64,000 bases of DNA from Asterias rubens (Eukaryota; Echinodermata; Asteroidea; Forcipulatida; Asteriidae), in NCBI RefSeq assembly GCF_902459465.1, contig NC_047071.1, forward strand, positions 11,180,385 through 11,244,384, in the 5' to 3' direction. Below are positions 49,320-61,660 of this stretch, piece by piece. Below the pieces are notes generated by a model. That model did not search any database. It was given only the letters and a program-made list of their open reading frames with translations, and was not told the origin of the DNA. A program made the position numbers and the translations under genes. Position 1 is the stretch's first letter. Each line of letters opens with the position of its first letter.

Positions 49320-49946
49320 CAAAATAATTGAAGCCAGAAAAAAAACAGCCTTGAAAGATACTTGTTTATTACAAATTATTGTTGTAGTTTTTTCCGTAAA
49401 AACTTTAATTGGGTCGAGTACTGGCCGACAGTCGGAAATTACTTGTCTCCACAGTGGACTATTAATTGCAACATGCACTCAAGAGTTTAGTTTTAATCAT
49501 TAATTGCAGGACGAGCCCTCCCGTGAAATGTGAATAATGTACAAATCTATAACATTGTCGCAAAGGTCCAATTTGGAAGTACAGTTAGAGCACTTAATGA
49601 AATTAGTGCTTTCACAGAGTCACAATGGGGTCGGCAGGTAGTAAACCCCTTGTCACCGACCGGTGACCCCCTTCTTAGCTCGACTGGTTTGCGTCCCCCA
49701 CACACACCATCGATTTGTCTTGCTAATGATTTTTGCAGAGTCTCGTGAACCGACTCATAAGCATCAATGAACTAGTCCTCAAAAATTCAATTGTCTACTT
49801 TTTAAAATTTCATTCTAATCATAGAGCTATCCCTCCCCCACATTCCCCCATGAATAACATTATGTATCGTCTATACTCTTCCAAACATCTATTATATCGT
49901 TGCGGTACCCGCTGCCAAAACATAGGATTCACACTGCCTCTAGCTA
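49320..49946. other. Intergenic DNA, no gene seen
   Basis: Only short frames; no repeat boundary seen. Confidence 0.45.
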
Positions 49947-50280
49947 CCGGGCAATCTCGGTAGTCTAGTTGGTAAGATCAAGACACTGCTCTAGAGTTGC
50001 AAGGGTCGTGGGTCGTGAGCTTATAGTAAGTTCTTCAATTATTGTGGTTTCTTCAATAAACTGATGTCTGTTAGCACGGTATATACTCCCCAGTACTTTC
50101 CCGAGCTCTGTAAAGAAAACCACAGGCATTACTCGGGTGGGAGTCGAGCCCACGACCAGTGTCTTGCCCATTATAGACCACCGAGATTGCCCGGTGGCTA
50201 GAGGCCCGCGGTACTGATTATACCGTGCTATATTTATGGGTAAAAACAAAATTAATATTCTTTATCTCCGATGCAGTCTT
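49947..50280. mobile_element. Two SINE-4 heads in inverted arrangement
   Basis: CTACCGGGCAATCTCGGTAG with GTCTAGTTGGTAAGATCAAG at 49945-49985 (plus) faces GGTCTATAATGGGCAAGAC as complement near 50160-50205 (minus). The minus copy continues to TATCTCCGATGCAG at 50275. The outer arms (about 20-40 bp) are complementary and could form a long hairpin in RNA. Confidence 0.6.
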
Positions 50281-50550
50281 CCATGTATTAAATTAGTATG
50301 GTTGGGATTATTTTTGAAACAATTGCTTCAACAAAATGTTGCAAGGGTGTATCGCCATCCAACATTGACACACATTTTGCAATAAGCCCGTTGTCATCAC
50401 TGCAAAGCTTGAAATATACCGGCCGGTTTTCCGAACTAAAAGCTTCGAACCATTACACTTTAGTACTTGTTTCTAAAGCACATAACAAGCTTGTTGTTTC
50501 AGAAAATACAACCGCTCATTGCAATGTCCCAGTAAAAACTTTCCTGGTTT

Positions 50551-50933
50551 GAAGGCATATATAGACACATTTGGTAAAATTTTTGCAAAATATTATTCGA
50601 ACTTGATGTATCCCAATAAATGCGTACAACAAAAAAATAAAAAATAAAAAAAATGATTAACTTAATTGGTAATCGAAGTTGCAATAGTGAAAGATAACAT
50701 ACAATTTTTGCCCAAATTGGTGTGCTTTCAGGTGCGTAAACAAAAATAATAAAACAAAATACCATGGGCATGAAACCTGTATTGCGTGAGCCTACCTCTT
50801 TCCCAAGTTACTTCAGAGGGATACCTTCTCATAATGTCTTATACTATCAACAGCTCTCCATTGCTTGTTACAAATGTGTGTATATGCTATAGTATTTATT
50901 TTGAGTAATTACCATTAGTGAAAGTGCCTTTAA
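50551..50933 (+). mobile_element. Old MITE-A copy
   Basis: Family order visible (CTTGATGTATCCCAATAAAT, AATCGAAGTTGCAA, TTACTTCAGAGGG, TTGAGTAATTACC, TGCCTTTAA) with heavy divergence. Confidence 0.68.
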
Positions 50934-51888
50934 TAGGCCAACATAGTCTTCATCTAACCAACGTAATGACCTACATCAGAAACAGATGCTTAAGAAACCC
51001 CTACCTCAAAATTACGTTATAACCCAGGGACCTCATTCCATTTATGAGCATGACGCGAGAGCCGGAAACCTGCCTGAAAATCCCCCTTCTGTCACCGTCT
51101 TCGGTTTAATGAATAGAATTGTGATGACGACTTCAGGCCGTCCGTCCTCAATTTTCCGGGGTTTTGAGCTGGCACATTATTATCCGAAGACACGTATGGA
51201 TCACGTTCCTATAACATATAGTCACTGTTGCTTGCACAATATTAATTGGTTTCACCGAATAACCACACATTATATAGAACGCACACACGCAACCCGAAGC
51301 GTATAGTGACCCAGTAGCACGATGGTAGAAGGCGCGCCAAAACCAAACTTTTGAGGGGGAAAACATAAAGCTTTATGAAAGATCACTTTGTGTAATTAAT
51401 CACACGATTTGCCTGCGTGCGTTAAGACGAGTATGACAACGAAGCAATGATAATATCGTTGCTTCGATATTATAGCAATTACACGTTCTTGATGCCGTTT
51501 TCATGATAAAACAGTCACGTATTTTATTCAATGCCCTATAAATTGTAAATATTATTTAACAAGTGATTTTTATCTGATATTAATGATAACCCACTTTTCT
51601 CCGTGTTAGTCGTGATTCGATCATGGTTTATATCGTATTCACTTATGACACAATACAAAGGTTTGGCAAGTCCACGGATACGGATTCAGTTACGGATAAT
51701 TACGAAGACCGTAATCAATCACGTTGGAAACACATTAGCTTTTGTTACATACGATACGGTAAACGTAACCCTTTACGCTTTTTCATCCACCCCATGCATA
51801 TGAACAATTGAATATACCAACATTGTAGTAATACATGTTTTAAAACTGTTTCTGTGACGTCATTCTGTTGATTGAAGGACGTGTAGAT
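50934..51888. other. Intergenic DNA, no gene seen
   Basis: A 106-codon frame (50986-51306) shows no domain or splice evidence. Confidence 0.45.
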
Positions 51889-52049
51889 TATATTTACGAA
51901 TCTACACTTAACTGTATATTCGTATAATTATTTACGAATCTACACTTAACTGTGTTCGTATATTTACTAATCTACACTTAACTAAAGACTCGTATGAATC
52001 TGCACTTTAGATTCGTTACGAATCTACACTCTTAACTGTATATTCGCTA
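51870..52049 (+). repeat. Minisatellite with TTTACGAATCTACACTTAAC core
   Basis: Four to five imperfect units of 35-48 bp, each with CGAATCTACACTTAACTG and a spacer TATATTCGTATAATTA. Confidence 0.82.
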
Positions 52050-53750
52050 ATAACTTAATCCATGGCAAAGGTACAATATGGAATTCTGCAAACAGTATCC
52101 GTTTTGCAACAACGTAGTAACTCCCGTACCATACCCGTTTGTAAATAAATTAGAGACGCTCTATTTACGCGTCACTTGAACGCACAAAGTGTTTGCGATA
52201 ATTATTTGCAAGTGAGTCGAGCAGAGGGCAACTGCTGCGAATTGTTTGTTGCGAATTTGTGACGTCAACATTCGCTTCGCATACGCATTCGCAGGAAGTA
52301 TGAACCGGGCTTTAGACTGAAAACTACGGTCCTTTTTTGCCAAGTATAGACGGAAACGCTCATTGAAAAGCACCGAGCGTATACACTCCAGGGGTATATA
52401 TAGCCTATATAACACATCGTTGTGTAAGGGGTAAAAAATATAATCATATCATATCCAATGTTTATGCCTTAATCCAAAAGCTTATTCGCTCCAATTGTTC
52501 TATTTATCGAAGCTATGCTTTTAGGGGGAAACACAGTTCATTAATTTGACCAGTGAAATCTGGAAGATGCCTGTGTGTTAACTATACCACCATCGATCAG
52601 ATCATTCCAATAATGTGTAATATTGTTTCAGGCTCTGTCGTTTTGGGTCTTAAAGTAATGATAGCTTTAAGAAGCATCTGAAGAAGAAGAGCAACATGAG
52701 GGTATGGTCTCAGCTGCTCCATCGTGTGTGTTTATAGCTGGAATTGCAATCTATAATAAGGGTCTTTATATTGTTGTTGTTTTGGTTTGGGTAACAACGC
52801 AGTACAAATGATGTCACAAAATGCGAGCTCGGAAACATGGAGAAAATTAATCGGTTCGTCTTCAAAAATACTTTATAACGAGATGGTTTGAACGAATGAA
52901 AGAATGAATATGTTATTGTCATAACCAATATTGAAAAACTCCTTATTCTTTATACTGTGAGTGTAACTAACAAAGAGTGATTCAGATGCCACGTCGTGAT
53001 AAAGCGTGACTCGATATATCGCCTTGTATTGAGAGAAACTTTTTGCGACATCGAGGCATCAGTTTTCGTTGGTCAAGTGGCTCAGTTGACGTAATTTTCC
53101 GTCTAAAATGAAGCACACAATAATAAAGACATGCAGTGGTTTTACAGTCTCAACGATCATTGGATAAACGTACAGTGACGCAAGCTTTCAATGTCTTTTG
53201 ATTGGTCCGAGGTGATGATTGGCAGCTGCAATTGTTGGTCATCTGAGCAGCGTGTACAGTGTTTGGGTTGCATGCAATGTTGTTTTATATACATGTACGC
53301 CTACGTTTGATTTGACTGAGAATCTCCATAAGGAATGAATTCGAGGTCAGAGGTGCAGAGCTGGTATCTGGCGCAACTCACGAACCTCGAAGAGTGACGT
53401 CAGATGTTCAGGCTACACAGCCCATTGTGCAGTCCCGTCTGCCCGTAAGACGGTACCCGGTCACCGGCGTCATTACAGACCCGGAACTGTGTCACTGGGG
53501 GACATTCGCCATATATACCAGAAAAGAAGAGCTGCTTATCCAAAAACTCCATTTCCAGAGACTGGTCCGTAAAATATAGCAACTTATCTTTCTAATCACA
53601 CAATCTCTGTATTGGAGCATTAAACTTGCTGAGATAATCGCCAGCATTATTAACACCCAACCACCACAACCTACAAGAAGCTAGGTGTAGGTCTCGATTT
53701 GTGCGTCTTTAAGGTGAAGGTCTACATTCAATACCACCTCTTAAAAGGTG
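52050..53750. other. Intergenic DNA, no gene seen
   Basis: Short frames only. The segment 53340-53580 is more GC-rich but has no recognisable product. Confidence 0.45.
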
Positions 53751-53751
53751 C

Positions 53752-53953
53752 TATTCACACGACAGCAATTCAACTATGGTCCCTTGCTTAAATGTTAACA
53801 CGGTTGAAAAATGATACTGTAATGTTGGACGAGATTTTGCAAGAGAACTCGAGCAGTAAAATGAAATTGTTGTCCCTTCACACGACGTTAATTGTTTTTA
53901 CAACCATGCTACAATAACAAGCGACCCTTGCTAAATTGCTCCCGTGTGAAAGT
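53752..53953. mobile_element. Possible small MITE
   Basis: TTCACACGACAGCAATTCAA at left is partly mirrored by AAATTGCTCCCGTGTGAA at right; TTCACACGACG also occurs internally. Boundaries are uncertain. Confidence 0.4.
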
Positions 53954-54043
53954 GGCTTAATAAGGTGAAGGTCTTATTCCAACTCTGAGGTGGAGGTCTC
54001 GACCTCCTTTTGCTCTATCGTTCCACGGTGTGGAACTCCACCC

Positions 54044-54245
54044 TTAAAGGGTTTGGCTTCTTGTTGTATGACATACAAAACACAATGTCCGCATAAATTA
54101 CCTTAAAATTACACGTATTGAAGACACTAATGGCGAAAAGTTCCCTTAAAACATTACTTGCTTAGAAGTGCTGTATTGTTGTGAATAATAATGAGTTAAA
54201 AAATGTCACGGAAATGATTTTTATCTCCGGAGATGACAATATTAT
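54044..54245. mobile_element. MITE-D half copy
   Basis: Starts at TTAA, then AAGGGTTTGGC, ACACAATGTCCGCATAAATT and ATGTCACGGAAATGATTTTT, matching the left half of 8572-8932. Confidence 0.6.
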
Positions 54246-54599
54246 TAACAGCACGACTGTACAACCGGTACTGCTATTATGCGACTCACCTAAAAACATC
54301 GCTTCGTGGTTTTCACAACTTCTACATGTATACACACGTCTTCATTCACAGTGAGTAGGGATTCATGTCATGGCCACGAACCTGAACTGCAAAAGGTATA
54401 AAAACCCTTAAGCACATCGTCATCCAGTTTAATGCCATAAGAACTTGGTTTAATGTTATCAGTCTATCTGCTGACCAACTGTCTCCCCTGGTGTATTGTA
54501 ATCTATTCTTCAATCTAGTACTGGATCGGGGAAGATCATCGACTTACACCACACCATATGTCGATATACTTTTACAACATCAACACATCAAAATTTAGT

Positions 54600-54850
54600 T
54601 TAGAGCACGGACTCTGAATACTGAGTCATCAGGGTAAGGGTTCGAATCCCGGTCAAGGCACTTCTTGTGCCATTGAGTCAAACACTTGTCTCTTCACCCA
54701 CCAGGTGTACTTTGAGGGCAGAAATGGTTCTTGTGATGGATTTAGGTTGATGCGCCGCGTATCGTGCAATAAAGGCTGTATACTCCCAAGGGAGATGAGA
54801 TGATTTAAGAAATGAGCAATGAACAGGAGTATAGTCATATCTTTGATTTG
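54600..54850 (+). mobile_element. SINE-3-like copy
   Basis: GGGTTCGAATCCCGGTCAAGG (box B) near 54638, CTCTTCACCCACCAGG, ATACTCCCAAGGGAGATGAG. The 5' head is partly eroded. Confidence 0.6.
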
Positions 54851-55276
54851 TGACGCTTTTTTAAAATGTTAATCGCCGGTAGAGGGCGCAAAATCAACTG
54901 GCTTTGGAGGGACTGGGCAAGTCTACGAACTTGGATCAAAACGGGTAAATTTTAACAGATATCTCTTCTTATGTAATTTGTGTTGCGAAATTGGCGATAG
55001 ACTGGTCCCCTGTCTCTCTTTTTTTTTTAACGTTATACACAGGTATTGGCTTTCTTATAGGCATTATTGTCGAATTTAGCGGCGAATCTCCACAACCATG
55101 AAAACAATGTGAAATGACCCGAAGCCTAAAGGTGACTATGTGTGTGTGTTGGCTCAACGTGACAGATTTGAGCACTACATACGAATCCGCTATTATTTTT
55201 CTATTATTACTAATGCATCATCGATGTCCATTATTGTTCCACTCTGATGGTCAGTCCCTTGTTGCGATTGTCACTC

Positions 55277-55554
55277 ATTAAAGCCATTGGACACTTTCGG
55301 TAAACAGTATTGTCCAAAGGCCCACACTTCGTGTATCATGACATGTGTCATGACACGTGTTTAAAAAAAATCCGTAATTATCGATATCGAGAATTGATAA
55401 TTGTTTTAATGTTTTCTCAAAAACGTAAAGCATTTCATGGAATAATAATTCAAGAGAAGTCTTTCACCATTACCCTATGTACACCCTGTTAGTTATTTTT
55501 TAGATCTGTGAACTTTTTTGTTGTGTATGTTCCGAAAGTGTATAATGGCTTTAA
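55277..55554 (-). mobile_element. MITE-B copy 3, internally deleted
   Basis: TTAA at both ends; AGCCATTGGACACTTTCGG at left, CCGAAAGTGTATAATGGCT at right. About 95 bp are missing compared with copies 1 and 2. Confidence 0.85.
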
Positions 55555-55881
55555 AACAGTCTTAGGCATACTTGTGTCTCTCTCATTATGGACAAAGCTA
55601 TTATTCAACCCATAATCGGTAATGTATTAACAAACATTGATTGTTTTTCATTCGTCACCCCACTTCACATAGCGCGAGGCTCATTCTTGCGTAGTCATGT
55701 TATGCCGAAACTATCGCTTTTGGGCGAGATCGTCTGTTTATACACTACTTTCGGAAGTTGTACATTTATAATATGCAAATCATTGACCGACCGTGGAAGA
55801 TCGTATCAGTCGCTTTAAAGGCAGACTTTGGGTAATTGTAACAAACAAAAACCAAAAACAATATCCTCACTTTGTGTATCC

Positions 55882-56249
55882 TTAAAGACAGTGGACACTA
55901 TTGGTAACTACTCAAAATAATATTTAGCATAAAACCTCACTTGGTAACAAGTAATGGGGAGTGGTTGTTAGTATAAAACATTGTGAGAAACATGTTTTCG
56001 AGAAAGAAGTAATTTTCCACGAATTTGATTTCGAGACCTCAAGTTTAGAATTTGAGGTCTCGAAATCAAGCATCTGAAAGCACACAACTTCGTGTGACAA
56101 GGGCGTTTTTTTCTTTCATAGTTATCTCGGAACTCCGACGACCAATCAAGCTCAAATTTTCAGAGGTTTGTTATTTTATGCATATGTTGAGATACACCAA
56201 GTTAGAAGACGGCCCTTTGACAATTACCAATAGTGTCCAGTGCCTTTAA
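55882..56249 (-). mobile_element. MITE-A copy
   Basis: TTAA at both ends; the GAGACCTCAA hairpin is well preserved. Confidence 0.9.
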
Positions 56250-56554
56250 ACATAATGCATTACATTATTGTTTTCTCAATTGGTCATCGAAGTTGCAATA
56301 AAATAACTGAAAACGCTCTTTCTGTATGAATTGTGGGCCTGCAGACGCCTTGGAAAGGCCATGTCAGAATCTTTTTCAGATTAAAATATTTCGGTATTAC
56401 ACTTTTTTCTTCATATGTAGGCCTACTTCAATAGGTGTTGTTTGTAATATTGATGCCTTATATTCAGTACACTTTACCGAGTAGTTTTTCTTGTCATTAA
56501 CTTTGGAGTAATTACCCATTATATCATGTGACTATTTTAGTGTCATTTTAGACG

Positions 56555-56924
56555 TTAAAGGGAGTGGACACTTTTGGTAATTACTAAAAATAATTATTAG
56601 CATAAAACCTTACTTGGTAACGAGTAATGGGGAGCTGTTGATAGTAAAATGCACTGTGAGAAACGGCTCCCTCTGAAGTAACGTAATATAGTTTTCGAGA
56701 AAGAAGTAATTTTCCACGAATTTTATAATTTTGAGGTCTCGACATAAAGAATCTGAAAGCACACAACTTTGTGTGCGGGTGTTTTTTCTTTTAGTATTAT
56801 CTCGCAACTTCGACGACTGATTGAGCTCAAATTTTCACAGTTTGGTTATTTTATGTACACGTTGAGATACACCAAGTGAAAAGACTGGTCTTTGACAATT
56901 ACCAATAGTGTCCACCGTCTTTAA
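56555..56924 (-). mobile_element. MITE-A copy
   Basis: TTAA at both ends; the hairpin is reduced by a deletion near 56723. Confidence 0.88.
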
Positions 56925-57152
56925 CTATTTTGGTTTCATAATACATCGAATCTTGAGTCTTCCTTGTGAGAGCATTCGAAATGTCGACATTCTTTTGAAA
57001 TGCCTAACTTCATCCAAAACAAACTTTTGAAGTGTTTTATTTTCGTCCAGAAACCCTTGTATACATTAGTGAGACGTTTCTACATCAAATAATATTATGA
57101 CAACGTTCTTTCAAAATAGTAACGGTATTCAACGCATAGTGTTGAGGGCGTT

Positions 57153-57653
57153 TTAAAGGTTAGGTCCCCTCACAAGGTGTACCCCATTATGTATTATAGT
57201 AACAAACCTGTGCAAATGTGGGCTCAATAGGAGACTTTCCAACGCTAGGCGGCAGCAGACATACCGGGTAAATTTCCATTGTTTACGTAGTTCTGAACAT
57301 GCGCATAATTCTGAGAACAATGGATTTACCCGGTAAGTCTGCTGCCCTCTATCGTCCCAGAAAGTCTCCCATTGTTCATCGAAATTGCGAGAAACAGAAA
57401 GAAAGAAAGACGAAAAAACACCCCCGTTTATATGGAAAATATATTATGTGCTTTTAGATTCACGAGAAAGGCTTCATGCCTAAAACCTTTTTAGATAAGT
57501 TTGTGTGTGAAAAAATGCCCCTTTCTTTTAAAATTACATTATACTTGAAAGGGTGTCGTTACTTACAGTTTTTCAATACAGACATCTCTTTAGCGTTCTT
57601 TGTCAAATAAAATGGTATGTAATTACCAAAATTAACCCCACACACTGCCTTAA
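57153..57653 (+). mobile_element. Old MITE-A-like copy interrupted by MITE-G
   Basis: TTAA at 57153. AACAAACCTGTGCAAATGTG and GGCTCAAT precede the insertion; TTCATCGAAATTGCGAGAAA follows it. It ends at the TTAA (57650-57653) that also starts the next copy. Confidence 0.65.
57230..57369. mobile_element. MITE-G, intact
   Basis: GGAGACTTTCCAACGCTAGG at left, CGTCCCAGAAAGTCTCC at right; GCAGCAGACATACCGGGTAA is mirrored by TTACCCGGTAAGTCTGCTGC. About 140 bp in total. Confidence 0.8.
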
Positions 57654-57990
57654 AGGCAGTGGACACTATTGGTAATTACTCAAAATATTTGTTGGCATAA
57701 AATCTTATTTTGTAACGAGTAATGGGGAGCTGTTGATAGTATACAACACTGTGAGAAAGGACTCCCTCTGAAGTAACGTAGTTTTCGAGAAAGAAGTAAT
57801 TTTCTACGAATTTGATGCCGAGACCTCAGAATTAGAATTAACACTACCTCGTGTGACAAGGGTTATTTTTCTTTTATTATTATTTCGCAACTTCGACGAC
57901 CAACTCAAATTTTCACAGGTTTGTTATGTTATGCATAATGTTGAGTTACACCAAGTAAGAAGACTGGTCTTTGACAATTATAAATAATTT
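57650..57990 (-). mobile_element. MITE-A copy adjoining the previous element
   Basis: Left TTAA is shared with the upstream element. The right terminus is eroded after CTGGTCTTTGACAATTA. Confidence 0.82.
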
Positions 57991-58450
57991 GTTTTTTTAT
58001 CTCATGTTGCGGCCCCAATTCTAAGTGCGTCACTTTTTAATCTTAAAAAACACTCTATATATTGTAAGTGGTTTTTTTATCGCGCAGAAGCCATTGTATA
58101 TAGTGGACAAGTTTCTACTCCAAACATTATGCCACAGTTCTGTCAAAATATCGAAGGTAGTGCCCATTAATCTCTTAGGGTTGAAAACAGTGTCTTCCAC
58201 ACAATAGTGCGGCGCTAATTGCTGAGAGATCAATGGGGTTTTGTCACTCTATTTTGCAGGTAGTGTCAGAGACCGAGATTTGGCTTTTGTGTGTGTCAGG
58301 TCGCGCTGATTGAAGAATGAAAAGCGAGTGGAAAAGACAAAGTGGTATATCGTTTCTGATCAACACATTCTAAACGTGTCCGTAAGGCACCGACATCCTG
58401 TGCTCTTACAGTCAATGCTTGACTTCATCAAACGTGTCTACGTTCCATCC

Positions 58451-58895
58451 TAAAGGGACACGTTGCCTTTGTATTGGCCGAGTTGGTCTATGAAAAGCGT
58501 TTGTAACCGCATGTGTCCCTTTCAGGGTTACACTTTTCGTAACACAAAACACCATGTCCACAGATTTACATTAAACTTACACAGTTTGGAGATACTGATA
58601 GAAGAAAGCTTACCTTAAAATTCTACTTTTTTTTCCTTCTGGTTTTTGAGAAATGAGTCAAACAATGCATGAACATGATTCTACCCCAAAATACCAAAAC
58701 GGGTCAACACGTTTTACATGATAAAACTGAGACGAAAATTTATTTATTTCATGAAACTGTTTTACTTACTGTTCGAAAAATAAAGCACCGCATCAGGAAT
58801 TATTCTAAGGTAAGCCTTCTACCATCATTATCTTCAAACTGTGTAAGCTCAATGTAAATCTGAGGTCATTGTGTTTTGTGTTCTGCAAAAAGTAA
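58451..58895. mobile_element. Chimeric MITE-C end and MITE-D-like body
   Basis: TAAAGGGACACGTTGCC with CGAGTTGGTCTATGAAAAGCG matches the MITE-C terminus; from about 58535 the sequence matches MITE-D (ATGTCCACAGATTTACATTAA, GAAAGCTTACC) and its mirror to 58860. Confidence 0.6.
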
Positions 58896-58901
58896 CCAGC
58901 C

Positions 58902-59068
58902 GTCGATTTCACAAAACTCTTCCTAACTTAAGACTAATCTTAGGACTTGGGACGAGTCCCAACCCTGCACTGTAGCATGCAGACCTTAAGATTAATTATA
59001 AGTTAGGACGAGTTATACTCGTCCTAACTCGATATAAGACAAGTCCTATCTCTTTGTGAAATCGACCC
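58902..59068. mobile_element. MITE-F copy 4 with CAG on both sides
   Basis: CAG, then CCGTCGATTTCACAAAACTC; right end CTTTGTGAAATCGACCC, then CAG. The interior GTAGCATGCAGACC corresponds to copies 1 and 2 in opposite order. Confidence 0.82.
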
Positions 59069-59069
59069 C

Positions 59070-60203
59070 AGCCCCTTTAAGACGTAGTGACCTAAGTCGT
59101 CTTGGTCTACTTCTTCTTACGCGGGGGTGGATACTTGGGGCCCGGTTTCTTGAGTAATGCTTACTCCCTCCTTCTTGATTGAAATTTAACAGTTTAGGGT
59201 ACACAATGTGCACGGCTCGCCACCAAGAAAACATCGGTCAATTCGGTATAATGGGACAATACAAGGTAATGTCATTCTTGATCATGGATAAGTTGTTTGA
59301 AATGTACACGTTTTTTGTTTTGAGTCAACTCTTTTGCCTACATAGTGGAAATAAATAACAGACTATAATGCGCGTGTATTGAACTCGAGAAAACAACCAG
59401 AACAAGACAATTTTCTTATTTTATGAAATACTAAAATCTTATTCCCAAACATATTCGGTAAAGATATATATATATATAACTAATCAAAGTAATTATACTT
59501 AAAACATGCATAACTAAACAACACAAATTATTAATTTCAAAGATGGTTTACAATGATATGTGTCCTCGAACTATTGGGAAGTAGTGGTTCAGGAGCAATG
59601 GAGAAGGACATCACTTGCCCCCCCCCCCCCCCCCTCGCCTGGCCAAGTTTTCGTCTTCACAGTTTTAATCTATCAAAGTGCATCACGATGCGAGTTCACG
59701 CAACAGGGTAAACATCCTGACTTGGACGTATTGCTCCACAGTATTAACCGCAAATGAAATATAGACTTAATTTTCTCTCCATTGCCGGGGCCTCCACACT
59801 TTTATTCAGATTATTTCTTCATTTCATAAGAAGGAGGCGGGAGGGGGTGGCAATTTGTCTGAGACCTGGTAAATTGTTTACGTTCTTTTCGCACCTAACT
59901 AGGGGTGGATTAAGTAGGTAACAGGCGAGTTTGAGCTTTATTATTGCGTTATACGGCTGGAAATCGCCAGAGCTCCGGCACTTTCGTAAGGAAGAAGATT
60001 TGCGCTCTTCATAATTGGGCCTGATATAATAATTCTATTAGGATCTCCTAATTTGTTGTGTCAATATTTGGACTTGGAATGCGGCACTTGTTGTAAGAGG
60101 AAATCAAATTTTGGGTAGGTGTTTTTCTATTTCCGTAAAAAATAAACAAGGGTACTGTTGATTGATCAGAAATATTGGTTTTTTTTGGGAGAAAATATCA
60201 AAC
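59070..60203. other. Intergenic DNA, no gene seen
   Basis: Poly(C) tract near 59619 and (TA)n near 59466; short frames only. Confidence 0.45.
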
Positions 60204-60295
60204 TTAAAGGCACTGGCCACCTTCTGGTAACTGTTACAAAACAGTAATTCCACTTGGTGTATCCCATCATTTGCATAAAATAAGAGCCGGTGTGA
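60204..60295 (+). mobile_element. MITE-A 5' fragment
   Basis: TTAAAGGCACTGGCCACC, then CCACTTGGTGTATCCCAT and TTGCATAAAATAAGAGCC; truncated. Confidence 0.7.
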
Positions 60296-60456
60296 ACCGG
60301 TGTGGTCTCGACCTTTCGAACAGTTTGAACAGTACACACTGCTCGCCCTCAGGAGAATGTTGTTGTTATACTTATAGTACCGTCGACCTACATTTTATCG
60401 TACACATTGGTATCGACTCAAGTAGAGTTTTCGATATATAAAACCACGACCCATCA

Positions 60457-60698
60457 GGGCCCAATTTCATAGAGCTGCTAAGCACAAAAATTTGATTAGC
60501 ATGACATTTTGGCCTTCATAAGGACAAGATTTCCAACCAAATTTCAACGTGATTTTCAGGATAAGCAAACAACAGCTGAATACCAGTAACGGGCAATATG
60601 CATCAAATGGAAATTTTGTTGGTAATCATGTTTTTATCAAGGAAGAAATTTTATGCTTAGCACATTTTTGTGCTTAGCAGCTCTATGAAATTGGGCCC
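60457..60698. mobile_element. MITE-E, best copy
   Basis: GGGCCCAATTTCATAGAGC and GCTCTATGAAATTGGGCCC are perfect 19-bp inverted ends; the inner AAGCACAAAAATTTG is mirrored by ACATTTTTGTGCTTAGC. Confidence 0.88.
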
Positions 60699-60701
60699 TG
60701 G

Positions 60702-61063
60702 TTAAAGACGTTGGACACTTTCTGAACAGAACACAAGTTAAAAGTTCACAGATTTACAAATAACTTACAGGGTTTAAAGAAGGTAATGGTGAAAGACTTC
60801 CCTTGAAATATTATTCCATTAAAACATTTTCTTTTTGAGAACACATTAAAACAATTATCAATGCTCGATATCGAGAATAACGGATTTATGTTAAACCAAT
60901 GACACGGCGAAACGTGCGGAAACAAGGGTGGTTATTTTCTCCCGACTCCGATGACCGATTGAGCTTAAATTTTCACAGGTTTGTTATCTTATATATAAGT
61001 TGTGATATACGAAGTGTGGGCCTTTAGACAATTCTGTTTACTGATGTTGTGCGATTGCTTTAA
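60702..61063 (+). mobile_element. MITE-B copy 4
   Basis: TTAA at both ends; the interior includes CTCGATATCGAG in place of CTCGTTAACGAG. Confidence 0.85.
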
Positions 61064-61428
61064 AGGCACTGGACACATGAAATACATTTTTCTTATTGGT
61101 GTATCCAAACGTTTGCATAAAATAACAAACATGTGACAATTTTGACTCTGGTCATGCAAGTTGCAAGAGACCAATGAAATAAAACTAACACTCTTGTTGC
61201 ACAAGTTTGTGTGCTTTCAGATACATGAAAAAGACTTCAGTTCTGAAGTCTTTACATATTTGAGTGTAATATTACCTCTTTCTCAAAACCTACTTTACTT
61301 CAGAGGGAGCCGTTTCTCATAATGTTTTACACAATCAAAAGATCTCTACTGCTCGTTACGAAGTGTTTTAGGCCTATTATGGTAACATTAATTTCAAGTA
61401 ATTTCATAGAGTGTCCATGTGCCTTTAA
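61060..61428 (+). mobile_element. MITE-A copy directly abutting MITE-B
   Basis: The TTAA at 61060-61063 is both the right flank of MITE-B and the left flank of this copy. A poly(A) run of about 20 follows the right TTAA. Confidence 0.85.
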
Positions 61429-61567
61429 AAAAAAAAAAAAAAAAAAATCTCAGAGAAAAGCTCTTCTATCAGGTTTCTTTCAGTCAATACGATGGAACAC
61501 AATTTGATCCGTCAACATTATGGTAACGATGGAGAGTCTTCATTATGAAGGAGTGATATATACACCG

Positions 61568-61660
61568 GGATCCCTCCGGGTATCACCAGAGAATCTCGCC
61601 GAGTATCTGCGATGATCCCGCCGTGGATCCCGTCGATGATCCCCCGAAGTTCCTCCGAGG
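61568..61660 (+). repeat. Imperfect GATCCC-rich repeat
   Basis: GATCCCTCCGGG, GATCCCGCCG, GATCCCGTCGATG and GATCCCCCGAAG follow each other; GC-rich island in AT-rich surroundings. Confidence 0.45.

Noticed and set aside
49022..49327. Asp/Asn-rich frame of 101 codons and Val- or Cys-rich frames opposite
   Set aside because: All come from a degenerate hexamer repeat; no start context, splice sites or family resemblance.
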